Shown: positions 46,521 through 54,643 of the stretch, in pieces | How positions within the stretch are numbered: the first letter of the stretch is position 1 | Layout: the number at the start of each line of letters is the position of its first letter | NCBI RefSeq assembly: GCF_037201975.1 | Contig: NZ_CP147520.1 | Span: forward strand, 7,316,001 to 7,380,000 | DNA length: 64,000 nt | Source of the DNA: Streptomyces sp. TG1A-60 | Lineage (GTDB): Bacteria; Actinomycetota; Actinomycetes; Streptomycetales; Streptomycetaceae | Reading direction: 5' to 3' | Notes under the pieces: model-generated | Database searches by the model: none | The model's input: only the letters and a program-made list of their open reading frames with translations | Told to the model about the DNA's origin: nothing | Made by a program: the position numbers and the translations under genes

Positions 46521-47504
46521 TCAGCGCGGTGGGGGCGCCGCCGCGTTCTCCGCCTCGGCGCGGAACCAAGCGATCGTGCGGCGCAGCCCCTCCACGGGCG
46601 TGACCTGTGGTTCCCAACCGAGCTTGTCGTGGGCCAGGGTGATGTCCGGGCAGCGCAACGCCGGGTCGTCGGTGGGGCGTTCGACGAAGCGGATCTCGGA
46701 GTCGGACCCGGTGAGGGCGATGACCAGGCGAGCCAGGTCGAGCATGGTGATCTCGCCGGGATTGCCGATGTTCACGGGGCCGCGCATGCCGTGGGCAGCC
46801 GCCGCGAGCACACCGCGTACGGTGTCGTCGACGTAGCACAGCGAGCGGGTCTGCCGCCCGTCCCCGGTGACCGTGAGGGGCTCGCCGGCGAGCGCCTGCC
46901 GGACGAACGTCGGTACGGCGCGGCCGTCGTGCCCACGCATGCGCGGGCCGTAGGTGTTGAACAGGCGCACGATGCCGGTGTCGGTGCCCTTGGCGTCGGC
47001 GTGGGCGGTGGTCAGCGCCTCACCGAAGCGCTTGGCCTCGTCGTACACACTCCGTGGCCCGACGGGGTTCACATGGCCCCAGTAACGCTCGTCCTGCGGA
47101 TTCTCCTGGGGGTCTCCGTACACCTCCGACGTGGAGGCGAGGACGAAGCGTGCTCCGGACGCGTGGGCGAGTTCCAGGGCGTGACGGGTGCCCAGGCTGC
47201 CGGTGTCCATCGTGTGCAGGGGCAGTCGCAGATAGTCGGCGGGGGACGCCGGGGACGCGAAGTGCAGGATCAGGTCGGGTGGCCGCTCGACCGGGATCCC
47301 CTCCGCGACGTCGGCCTCCAGCGCGGTGAATCCGGGACGGTCACGGAGCGTGGCGACATTGTCTAGACGGCCGGTACTGAGGTCGTCGACGCAGGTGACG
47401 TCCACCCCCGAGTCCAACAGGGCTGTGCACAGGTGTGAACCGACGAAACCGGCACCGCCGGTGACGACTGCGTGCTGCCAGTTCGGTGAGAAGACGGTGG
47501 TCAT
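46521..47504 (-). CDS. Extended SDR sugar-nucleotide epimerase/dehydratase (UXS-like)
   Basis: 327 aa. The NAD-binding motif is VVTGGAGFVGSHLCTALL, and the catalytic Ser-Tyr-Lys region is LASTSEVYGDP...SVYDEAKRFGE. IVRLFNTYGPRM, GRQTRSLCYVDD and the GNPGEITMLDLARLV motif resemble UDP-glucuronate decarboxylases (UXS) more than UDP-galactose epimerases. It is the first gene of the heptose operon, with an ideal ribosome site (CGGAGGAGATC) before ATG 47504. It probably makes a nucleotide pentose or modified hexose as a second building block. Exact chemistry cannot be read from the sequence. Confidence 0.85.
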   Translation of the reverse strand: MTTVFSPNWQHAVVTGGAGFVGSHLCTALLDSGVDVTCVDDLSTGRLDNVATLRDRPGFTALEADVAEGIPVERPPDLILHFASPASPADYLRLPLHTMDTGSLGTRHALELAHASGARFVLASTSEVYGDPQENPQDERYWGHVNPVGPRSVYDEAKRFGEALTTAHADAKGTDTGIVRLFNTYGPRMRGHDGRAVPTFVRQALAGEPLTVTGDGRQTRSLCYVDDTVRGVLAAAAHGMRGPVNIGNPGEITMLDLARLVIALTGSDSEIRFVERPTDDPALRCPDITLAHDKLGWEPQVTPVEGLRRTIAWFRAEAENAAAPPPR

Positions 47505-48206
47505 GACGATCTCCTCCGTACGCGGCGACGGCGTAGCGCCTCCTGGGAGCACGCCGGCATGACGGCGCGCCGCTGCAGGCGGCCTGCGGGGATCAGTGGT
47601 CCGGCGCGGAGTCCCGGGGGAACGGCCACCACGACGCTGTGGTGGGGGCTCCCGGGCGTGGTCGCCCCGCGCGGGACGGGCGAGGGATGCCGGGGAGGGA
47701 TGGAGTACCCCGGCGTCGTTCCTCCGCGTCGGCGTCGGGCCGGTGGGCTGGATGCGCACCGTCGGCGGAGGACGCCCGAGAAACGAGTTTCACATCTACT
47801 GGTCCGGCTCGCGACCGGTGCGGGCCTGCGGCCCCCGGCCACATTGCCGACATCGTTGCGTGAGGGGCATGCGCACGAAGTTCCCCATAGATCGTGACTC
47901 ATGCGGAGTCGTCCCCGGCGGTTGCGGTCGGCCGCGGTTCCGGTACACGGCCGGCTGCCGTGAGCGGCCGAGCCGCGAGGCTGGGCCGTTCGTGGGTACG
48001 CGCTGGCAGGCCCCGGAACGCCGGGCCGGGGCCTGCCCGAGAGGGAACGGCGCAGGTCATGGGAGCGGCGGCCTCGGTCGGCCGATCGGGCCGCCCGCTC
48101 CTCCGTGACGTCAATACCTCGGATGCGGAGGCGGAGGGGATTCACTGACCCCGCAGAGGACCCTGTCGGAACGGGCAGGGAAAGCGGCAGGAGAGGAGCG
48201 AAGGAC
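47505..48206. other. Long intergenic region between divergent transcription units
   Basis: No gene supported on either strand; open frames are arginine-rich products of GC bias. It must hold the promoter of the 11-kb heptose operon (minus) and that of the hemerythrin gene (plus), but I could not pick convincing -10/-35 pairs. The hemerythrin ribosome site GGAGAGGAGCGAAGG lies at its right end. Confidence 0.35.
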
Positions 48207-48770
48207 ATGGGACACGGCGGAGACGTCATCGCCGAACTGACCACGGACCACCAGGAAGTGGAGGAGATGTTCGGCGAGATCGAGGCACTGCCTTCCGGTG
48301 ACCCGCAGCGCAAGCAGTACGCGGACAAGGTCACCATCGAGCTGGTGCGTCACTCGATCGCCGAGGAGGCGTATCTCTACCCGGCGGTCCGTGAGCACGT
48401 CCCGGACGGTGACACGGTCGCCGACCGGGAACTCGAGGACCACGCCGAGGCCGAGCGGACCATGAAGGAGCTGGAGCGGTGCGAGGCTGACGACCCCGAG
48501 TTCGACCGGCTGATCACGCAGCTGATGACGGAGATCAGAAGGCACATCCAGGACGAGGAGGACAACCTCTTCCCCCGGCTGCGCGAGTCCTGTTCGGCGG
48601 ACGCACTGAACAGCCTGGGCGAGAAGGTGCGCACGGCCAAGAAGACGGCGCCGACCCGGCCCCACCCGGCGGCCCCGGACACCCCTCCGGCCAACAGGCT
48701 GCTCGCCCCCGGCATGGGCCTCGTCGACCGGATGCGCGACGCGCTGACCGGCCGTGGAAAGGACGACTGA
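48207..48770 (+). CDS. Hemerythrin-domain protein
   Basis: 187 aa from ATG 48207 behind GAGAGGAGCGAAGG. The four-helix bundle with di-iron ligands is visible: TTDHQEVEEMF, VRHSIAEEAYLYP, LEDHAEAERTM and RRHIQDEEDNLFPRL. The C-terminal 50 residues are Pro-rich and flexible and end in a basic helix (MRDALTGRGKDD). It is expected to bind O2 or sense redox/iron. In Streptomyces such proteins are often induced under general stress. A strong terminator follows directly. Confidence 0.9.
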   Translation: MGHGGDVIAELTTDHQEVEEMFGEIEALPSGDPQRKQYADKVTIELVRHSIAEEAYLYPAVREHVPDGDTVADRELEDHAEAERTMKELERCEADDPEFDRLITQLMTEIRRHIQDEEDNLFPRLRESCSADALNSLGEKVRTAKKTAPTRPHPAAPDTPPANRLLAPGMGLVDRMRDALTGRGKDD

Positions 48771-48793
48771 CCACCCGTACGGGGCAGGCGGGA

Positions 48794-48835
48794 AAAGGCC
48801 GGCGGGGACAGTTCAGCCTGTCCCCGCCGGCCTTT
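48794..48835. terminator. Strong hairpin terminator after the hemerythrin gene
   Basis: 18-bp perfect stem AAAGGCCGGCGGGGACAG / CTGTCCCCGCCGGCCTTT with loop TTCAGC, 23 bp after the stop. A-rich on one side and T-rich on the other, so it can work in both directions. Confidence 0.88.
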
Positions 48836-48858
48836 CTGGATTCGTCCGCCGCCGGGGG

Positions 48859-49029
48859 TCAGTCGTCACCCCTGACGATGTTCGAGTCCGCCTCGGTTTC
48901 CGCCGTACGGGGGCCGTGCCTTCCCGTGAGGGCGGGAAGGCACAGGCGCACACCCTTCCCGCGTCGATGCCGGGCCTTGGCCCAGCCGCTCTCGCGGACG
49001 ACGAGCTTCTCGACGGTGTGCGTGCTCAC
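48859..49029 (-). CDS. Possible small basic protein (56 aa)
   Basis: GTG 49029 opens a 57-codon frame: MSTHTVEKLVVRESGWAKAR, a basic middle, and the acidic end SNIVRGDD. About 85 percent of third positions are G or C by my count, in keeping with a coding frame, and it ends just before the bidirectional terminator. I recognise no family. An 11-bp hairpin GTGCCTTCCCG / CGGGAAGGCAC (48916-48943) lies inside it and is an alternative explanation for the region. Confidence 0.33.
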   Translation of the reverse strand: MSTHTVEKLVVRESGWAKARHRRGKGVRLCLPALTGRHGPRTAETEADSNIVRGDD

Positions 49030-49671
49030 GACGCCTCATCTTCTTTCCGATCCTGGGCCGGACAGCCCTTCGACGGGCTGCACAGCGCCGCTTCCTCATG
49101 TGCGCTCCACGGGTTCCCAGCGGCGAGGAGCCCAAACCGCGGTGACGCCGCGTCACTCCAGCAGCCTGAGCAGCGCCTCCTCGACGGCCGCGGCAACACG
49201 TCACCAGATCCAGCCGGGACAGTGCTCCGTCACCCCCGCCGAGGCCGGACTCACGGTGGTCTCCTCGCCGGCCCCGCTCGTCCAGGTCGAGATCCACCGC
49301 GCCGCGCCGGTCGGCGCTGGCCAGGCCGTCGAGGTCGAGGAAGAAGCCTGAGCACGTCCACGCGACAGCGAAGTGTTCCGCTCGCGGTTCATGCTCGCCT
49401 CCCGGCGCTGTGATGGTGTGGACCGGCCGCTCGGCCATCGCGGAGGTCCATGGTGCGGTCGGTGATCGCTCCGGCGACGTCGGCGTCGGGCGGCGGCGCG
49501 GTTCCTGCCGAGGCGCCCGAGCGGTGAGCGCGTCGTGCCTCGCAGGTGTGGGGAGGCGGGGCGGGGGGACTTGATGGGAAGGCCGGATACGGCGGCGTTC
49601 CCCTGGGGGCCGGTTCGGCCAGGCTTCTCTGGTTCTGACTGTGTGCCGGGGGAGCCGCCCGCCGGGGGTGG
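49030..49671. other. No recognisable gene
   Basis: Several GC-driven open frames overlap here, but none shows a family motif, a consistent frame or a supported start. I see no hairpin or repeat of note. Confidence 0.3.
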
Positions 49672-50370
49672 TCAGAGGCTGCCGTGTTCGCAGACGCGGC
49701 GGGCGATCTCGCGGAGTTTGATGTTGTTCTCCTGCGAGTAGCGGCGCAGTACGCCGAAGGCCTGGTCCTCGGTGAGGTGGTGGCTGCCCATGAGGATGCC
49801 CATGGCCTCCCCGATCACATGGCGGGTGGCGACGGCGTGTTCCATCTGGGCGTGGGTACGGGCGCTGGAGAAGGCCACCGCCGCGTGGGAGGCCAGCAGC
49901 CAGCCCGCCAACTCGCTGACCTCACCGAACGCACCCGGCTTGTAGGAGTAGAGATTCAGTGCGCCGAGTTCTTCGTCCTCGGTGAACAGCAGGAAGCCCA
50001 TCATGCTGCCCACTCCGAGCTGGCGGGCCCGGGGGGCGTAGGCGGGCCAGCGGGGCGGTTCGTCGGTGAGGTCGGCGATGCGGAAGACCCGCTCGCCGTG
50101 TGAGCTGCGGGCGGCGTCGAAGCAGGGGCCCTCGCCCAGGTGTTCCTGCAGCCGGTCGCTGTCGGTGACCAGCGGGTGGGTGGGGGCGAGGGTCTCCACC
50201 CGGGTGCCGTGCAGCACGAGGATGCCGGCCGCGTCACAGCCCGCCACCAGTTCGGTGGCCGAGGAGGTGATCCGCTCCAGCGTGGTGTCCACCGAATCCC
50301 GCGCCAGCAGATCCCGCGCCAGCGACGCCATCTGCAACGCGAACCGCTCCCAGTCCACACCGACCTCCAC
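49672..50370 (-). CDS. GAF-ANTAR regulatory protein
   Basis: 232 aa from GTG 50370 with GGGAGG upstream. Residues about 25-165 form a GAF domain (ERITSSATELVAGCDAAGIL; GEGPCFDAARSSHGERVFRI; MGFLLFTEDEELGALNLYS). Residues about 172-228 are the ANTAR RNA-binding domain (MEHAVATRHVIGEAMGILMG; LTEDQAFGVLRRYSQENNIKLREIA). ANTAR proteins bind paired hairpins in nascent RNA and prevent termination; the GAF part senses a small ligand. No obvious target gene lies next to it. It is common in Streptomyces as an orphan gene. Confidence 0.9.
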   Translation of the reverse strand: MEVGVDWERFALQMASLARDLLARDSVDTTLERITSSATELVAGCDAAGILVLHGTRVETLAPTHPLVTDSDRLQEHLGEGPCFDAARSSHGERVFRIADLTDEPPRWPAYAPRARQLGVGSMMGFLLFTEDEELGALNLYSYKPGAFGEVSELAGWLLASHAAVAFSSARTHAQMEHAVATRHVIGEAMGILMGSHHLTEDQAFGVLRRYSQENNIKLREIARRVCEHGSL

Positions 50371-50543
50371 ATCCGCCTCCCGTCAGCCGAAGCCGCCCTC
50401 CCCAGCCTGACACGCGGACGCCACCAAAGCGCCGGGGCACCCGCCTGACCGCGTACGTGGCCGGATCCCTCTGCCAGGGGTGCGTGGCGAGGCGATGGCA
50501 CGAGTTCCGCGCGCGACGGCCGACCGTGCCCCCCGGCCGCAGG

Positions 50544-50715
50544 TCATCGGGTGCCGACGCTGCAGCCGGTCACGGCGATGACCTCGCCGACCGTGTAGCC
50601 GGAGTCGGCGTCGGAGGCCAGATGGACGTAGGCCGGCGCGAGCTCTTCCGGCTGCGCCGCGCGGCACAGCGGTGCCTCGCTGCCGGTGCGCGCCAGACCG
50701 TCGCGCGGCATGGGC
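50544..50715 (-). pseudogene. Short-chain dehydrogenase C-terminal fragment
   Basis: APLCRAAQPEELAPAYVHLA then SDADSGYTVGEVIAVTG matches the last 45 residues of glucose-dehydrogenase-like SDR proteins (QPEEVAPAYVFLAS...G.VI.V.GG). The catalytic Tyr/Lys and Rossmann parts are gone. The tail CSVGTR replaces the usual G-x-end. Confidence 0.55.
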
Positions 50716-50983
50716 TGGTGGTCCGCCCGGTGGCGCGGCGCGGTGCGGGGCGGATGTCGGCCTAACGGGCCGGGGCTGCCGCTGCTTGTCCGAGTCACGG
50801 GGCGGTGAGGGCTCGCAGGTGGCCTGTGGTGCGGACTGCTCGTGCCGCGCCGTGTTCGCACGTACCGCGTGCCCGCCACGGCAGCGGTCACGCCATGATC
50901 TTCGACAGGTGATCGGGTTTCGTCCGCGGCGAAGTCGCGGTTCGGTGGGTGCCTCCCGTCCCTGCCGTGGCACTTGGTGTGTC

Positions 50984-52144
50984 ATGGAATGGACTGGCAG
51001 GACGGTACGGGAGGTTCGGCGACGCGGCGCGGCAGCCGTACAGACGGTGCGGTTGGCGTGGGAGGGGCCGGGCCGTGAGCGGGACCTGATGGCACAGGCC
51101 GGCAAAGCGGCGCTGGCCGCCTGGTTGGCGTGGGCGGTGGCGGGCTGGTGGCTCGCGGCTCCGATGGCGTTCGTGGCGCCCTGGGCGGCGGTCGTCCTCG
51201 TGGAGTCGACGGTGTACCGGTCGCTCGCCCACGGCATGCAGCAGCTCGCGGCGATCGCGGTGGGTACGGTGGTGGCGACCGCGCTGGGGCTGGTGCTCGA
51301 CGACTCGTTGGTCACGATGGCCCTCGTCCTGCCGACGGTGCTGCTGCTGGGGCAGTGGCAGCGCCTGGGAAGCCAGGGTGTCTACGCCGCCACCGGCGCG
51401 CTCTTCGTGCTGACCAGCAGTGGCCCGGTCACCGTCGCCGCGTCGGCCGCCCGCATCGCCGAGGCGGTCTTCGGCGCGGTGGTCGGCGTCGCGGTCAACG
51501 CGTTCGTCCGGCCTCCCGTGTACCTGCGCGACACCCGCTCCGCGTTGGAGGACGCCACCCGAGAGGCCCAGGACATCCTGGACTCGGTGGCCGACGGACT
51601 GGACACCGGCGAGTGGGACGAGCAGGAGGCCGGGGACTGGCACGAGCGCGCGCTGCGGCTGGGCCGTCTGGTCGAGCAGGCCCGGTCGGCGATCGGCTGG
51701 AGCCGGGAGAGCATGCGTGTCAACCCGCGGGGGCGCCGCACGCACGCCGTCGCCCCGCCCGGCGAGACGTACGCCGACGCGCTGGTCGTCCTCGACTACG
51801 TAGCCGTCCACACCGCGGGCGTGACCCGGACGGTGTGGGAGACCGTGGACCAGAGCGGCAGGGCGGCCCTGCCGAGCGCGGGGATCACCCGCTCCTACGC
51901 CACCTTCCTGCGCCACACCGCACGTGCCATCCGGCTGTACCACGGGACCCGGTTCGCCCCGAGCGGCCACGACGACTCCGCCGCGCGGGCGCTGCGCGAG
52001 GCGGTCGGAGAACTGCACCGCACGCTCGACGCGTTCCGCCGACAGCTGCCGGGCGTCGCGACGGACGACCCCGACGCGCTGGTGACCTACGGAACGCTGC
52101 TCGCCCAGGCCCACCGCCTCGCCGACCAACTGGTCCACGACTGA
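50984..52144 (+). CDS. FUSC-family membrane protein
   Basis: 386 aa from ATG 50984 (MEWTGRTVREV). About six closely spaced hydrophobic segments between residues 40 and 170 (AALAAWLAWAVAGWWLAAP; FVAPWAAVVLVESTVYRSL; VALVLPTVLLLG-like) form a fusaric-acid-resistance/aromatic-acid-exporter type pore module. The C-terminal 210 residues are helical and cytoplasmic (TRSALEDATREAQDILDSVA; FLRHTARAIRLY). The family may export aromatic acids or tune membrane stress; substrate is unknown. No partner subunit is adjacent. Confidence 0.82.
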   Translation: MEWTGRTVREVRRRGAAAVQTVRLAWEGPGRERDLMAQAGKAALAAWLAWAVAGWWLAAPMAFVAPWAAVVLVESTVYRSLAHGMQQLAAIAVGTVVATALGLVLDDSLVTMALVLPTVLLLGQWQRLGSQGVYAATGALFVLTSSGPVTVAASAARIAEAVFGAVVGVAVNAFVRPPVYLRDTRSALEDATREAQDILDSVADGLDTGEWDEQEAGDWHERALRLGRLVEQARSAIGWSRESMRVNPRGRRTHAVAPPGETYADALVVLDYVAVHTAGVTRTVWETVDQSGRAALPSAGITRSYATFLRHTARAIRLYHGTRFAPSGHDDSAARALREAVGELHRTLDAFRRQLPGVATDDPDALVTYGTLLAQAHRLADQLVHD

Positions 52145-52253
52145 CCGCGACAGGTCGTCTGCACGCAATACTCACGTTTCCTTCACGATTTGACCGTTGT
52201 GTCCGCCAGGGCGGGGGCTACCCGCAGGAAGGAGCTTCCCGAGAGGAGTCGTC

Positions 52254-52460
52254 ATGGTCGTCGCCGCCCTCCTGCTGCCGCCGGGATTGATGTGCCTGCT
52301 ACTGGTACTGGGACGCTATGAGGAGTGGTTGCTCAAGCAGCCCGCGCGTCACGCCCACCGCAAGCGCCACCTGGCCCTTGTTCCGCCGGTTCCGCCGACG
52401 GAGCCCCAGCCCGAGCGAGACGACCACGAGGGCGCGCGGCCGGTCGCCGACGCGGCCTGA
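52254..52460 (+). CDS. Small single-pass membrane protein
   Basis: 68 aa from ATG 52254 behind GAGAGGAG. One hydrophobic helix (MVVAALLLPPGLMCLLLVLG) is followed by a charged tail, RYEEWLLKQP and then a basic and proline-rich segment. I believe similar proteins are common in Streptomyces without known function. It may be expressed alone, since 109 bp separate it from the FUSC gene. Confidence 0.7.
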   Translation: MVVAALLLPPGLMCLLLVLGRYEEWLLKQPARHAHRKRHLALVPPVPPTEPQPERDDHEGARPVADAA

Positions 52461-52555
52461 GCGAGGGCCCGGACCCGGAGCGGACCAACAGCGTCCCGGA
52501 GCGCGCCGGGCCACGGCGGCGCGTACGGGCCCAACCGTGACCAGCGCCCGTACCG

Positions 52556-52816
52556 GGTACCTTCATCGCCTACAAGGCGAAGCGCTCCGGCGTCCCTGTG
52601 GTGTACATCAACCCGGCGTACACCAGCCAGGAATGCTCCCGGTGCCATCACACCGAACGAAGGAACCGGCCATCCCAGGCCGTCTCCACCTGCAGAGCCT
52701 GCGGCTTCGTTGAGCACGCGGATCTGAACCCGTCCCACAACATCGCAGCCCGAGGCTGGATGGCGTGGGTTCGCGGGGGTGAGTCACAGGCCCCTGCCCT
52801 CGCCCTCATCGCGTGA
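52556..52816 (+). pseudogene. IS605/IS1341-type TnpB C-terminal remnant
   Basis: FIAYKAKRSGVPVVYINPAY then TSQECSRCHH and CRACGFVEHADLNPSHNIAA are the target-strand-loading zinc ribbon and the RuvC-III Asp (in HAD) of TnpB, the RNA-guided nuclease of IS200/IS605 elements. Only the last ~85 of about 400 residues remain, and no TnpA is present, so the element is dead. Confidence 0.82.
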
Positions 52817-52864
52817 GAGCTGGACGCAGCCGAGACCCAACACCGCCAGTGACGACTCGAGCAG

Positions 52865-52895
52865 CAAGCCCGGTCGTTCACGGCCGGGTAGTTGA
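52865..52895 (+). mobile_element. Right-end hairpin of the TnpB element
   Basis: AAGCCCGGTCG-TTCA-CGGCCGGGTAGTTGAC resembles the conserved IS605-group right end (8-bp stem with one G-U type pair, then the TTGAC tail). In live elements this is the 3' end of the guide RNA. It is placed about 50 bp after the TnpB remnant, as expected. Confidence 0.6.
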
Positions 52896-54017
52896 CTGAC
52901 GGGGTGACCGGCGCACGGTCAGGACGGCGACGTCGTCGCGCCGGCCGCCGCCGCCCGCGTATGCGCGGGCGTCCTCGTACAGGGCCCGCGGCAGGTCGGT
53001 GGGGGAGAGGTCGAGGTGCTGCGTCAGGCGTTCGTCGACCGGGTAGAACGTGCCGTCTGCGGCGCGGGTCTCGGTGAGACCGTCGGTGCTCAGCAGCAGC
53101 GTCGCGCCGTCCGGGAACGGAAACCAGTCCACGGTCGTGGGTTCCAGGGCGAGTTCGGCGAGCCCGAGCGGGACGCCGGAGTCGAGCACCGCCGTGGTGA
53201 CCGTGTCCTCGTGCATCACGTACGGCAGGACGTGCCCGCAGTTGACGGCCTGCACCTCGTCGGTGTCCGTGTCGACGCCGAGGACGAGGGCGGTGACGAA
53301 GCGTTCGTCGTCGCCGGTGTGTTCGGCGTAGGAGTTGTGGCGGACGACGGCGGCGTCCAGGGCGTCGACGAGCGCGGTGAGCGTGGGCTCGCGGTAGGCC
53401 GCCTCGCGAAAGGTGCCGATCACGGCGAACGCGGTCCCCACGGCGGCCAGCCCCTTGCCCTGTACGTCCCCGATCAGTACCCGGGTTCCCCAGGGCGAGG
53501 CGACGACGTCGTAGATGTCCCCGCCGACGAGCCGGTCCTCCTGGAGGGGTTCGTAGACGCCGTTGACCAGGACGTCGTCGGTGATCAGGGGCAGCGGATG
53601 CAGGATGTGCCGCTGCATCGCGGCGGCCGTGGAGCGCAGCCGCAGCATCTCCAGCTCGCGCCTGATCCGCCGGTGGCAGGCGTACACCGAGGCCACGCCC
53701 AGGGTCAGGGTGAGCAGCACCAGCAGGAGCCGGTCGATCCACCGGTCCGCGTCGACGTTGCGCACCACGGCGGTGGTGGTGACGACGAGCGTGGTCCACG
53801 CGGCGACGAAAGCCGTCTGCCGGACCGTGCACAGCGCCGACGCCGTTCCCGGCAGGAACACCAGCAGCCCGAGCAGCCACACCTCGGACCCGGACAGCAG
53901 CCCGAGGACCTCCACCACGGCCGTCACCGCCAGCACACCGAGGACCAGTTCGGCGTTGCCCGGCGGCTCGATGGCCTCGAAGGCTTCGACGGGTCTCTTC
54001 CGGCGGCTACCGGCCAT
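52878..54017 (-). CDS. Membrane PP2C/SpoIIE-type protein phosphatase
   Basis: 379 aa from ATG 54017. Four hydrophobic helices lie in residues about 25-110 (ELVLGVLAVTAVVEVLGLL; VWLLGLLVFLPGTASAL; LLLVLLTLTLGVASVYA). A short linker precedes the PP2C-like domain from about 135: EDRLVGGDIYDVV, TRVLIGDVQGKGLAAVGTA, LLLSTDGLTETR and GGRRDDVAVLTVRR supply the metal-binding Asp/Gly pattern. It probably dephosphorylates an anti-sigma-factor antagonist (Ser/Thr). The last residues (QSTTRP) are encoded by the TnpB right-end hairpin, so the native C-terminus may have been replaced by the insertion. Confidence 0.88.
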   Translation of the reverse strand: MAGSRRKRPVEAFEAIEPPGNAELVLGVLAVTAVVEVLGLLSGSEVWLLGLLVFLPGTASALCTVRQTAFVAAWTTLVVTTTAVVRNVDADRWIDRLLLVLLTLTLGVASVYACHRRIRRELEMLRLRSTAAAMQRHILHPLPLITDDVLVNGVYEPLQEDRLVGGDIYDVVASPWGTRVLIGDVQGKGLAAVGTAFAVIGTFREAAYREPTLTALVDALDAAVVRHNSYAEHTGDDERFVTALVLGVDTDTDEVQAVNCGHVLPYVMHEDTVTTAVLDSGVPLGLAELALEPTTVDWFPFPDGATLLLSTDGLTETRAADGTFYPVDERLTQHLDLSPTDLPRALYEDARAYAGGGGRRDDVAVLTVRRSPRQSTTRP

Positions 54018-54256
54018 GCGAACTCCCGGGCTGATCGTGCTCTCCCCGTACGGTAAGCCGGGCCCCGCCGCGCGCGAGAGGCGCCCCGCCGAGTCGCCTC
54101 TCCGAGGGTCCGCCGGCCGGGGTCGACATGGATCTGCGGACGGGTCCCGCACCCGACGGGCGTTCACCGGCGAGCAGGGGGCCTCGACGTCGTCACCGGC
54201 CGACTCCGGCGATGGCGACCCCGGCCTCGGACCGGGCGGGACCGGCCACGCACCGG

Positions 54257-54388
54257 ATGCGCCGGGTACTGGACGGCGAGAGCGACCGCGAGGCGCTACT
54301 CGCCGGTTCCGTCACCTCCCTGGAGCAGGACGACGAGCGGCTGCCGCGTGAGCTGCTGCGCCGGGCGAAGAGCGACGGGAACGACTGA
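54257..54388 (+). CDS. Possible small charged protein
   Basis: 43 aa from ATG 54257: MRRVLDGESDREALLAGSVT then a charged end RAKSDGND. Codon use looks coding and the sequence is soluble and helical, but it may instead be the surviving C-terminus of a longer gene, since the frame is open upstream to 54128 with arginine-rich sequence. No family recognised. Confidence 0.35.
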   Translation: MRRVLDGESDREALLAGSVTSLEQDDERLPRELLRRAKSDGND

Positions 54389-54391
54389 GCA

Positions 54392-54438
54392 TGACGTTTG
54401 ACCCCGGCAAGAGACGATCTTGTCGAGGTCAAACGTCA
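54392..54438. repeat. Long inverted repeat (nested hairpin)
   Basis: Perfect 12-bp arms TGACGTTTGACC / GGTCAAACGTCA, with an inner 5-bp stem CAAGA / TCTTG in the 23-base loop. It starts 3 bp after the small ORF's stop. It could be a terminator, an IS end pair or a palindromic repeat element; the arms are AT-richer than the surroundings. Confidence 0.7.
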
Positions 54439-54537
54439 AGCTGAGGCCTCCCGAGGATCCTCCCTTCCGGCCGCCGGCGCCGCCGCTTCTGTGACGCGTG
54501 AGGCCGCAGAGCGTGCTGAGTCGAGTGCGGCGACTGT

Positions 54538-54551
54538 ACGTATATCTACGT
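54538..54551. promoter_or_regulatory. Palindrome ACGTA-TATC-TACGT upstream of the LCP gene
   Basis: An AT-rich inverted repeat in otherwise GC-rich DNA, 92 bp before GTG 54644. The TATCTACGTGGATGTAGAGT region could contain the -10 box (TAGAGT at 54557-54562). Probable promoter with an operator; no experimental basis. Confidence 0.4.
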
Positions 54552-54643
54552 GGATGTAGAGTCCTGCGGGTTCGGGGATCTCAAGTGCCGGGCGTGCAGG
54601 GGGAAGTCGACCGGCCGGGTGCGGCCGAGGCAGGGGAAGGCCG

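Noticed and set aside
54436..54560. C-terminal part of a minus-strand protein overlapping the LCP promoter
   Set aside because: It covers palindromic, AT-rich promoter-like DNA and continues antisense to the LCP gene; no family similarity.
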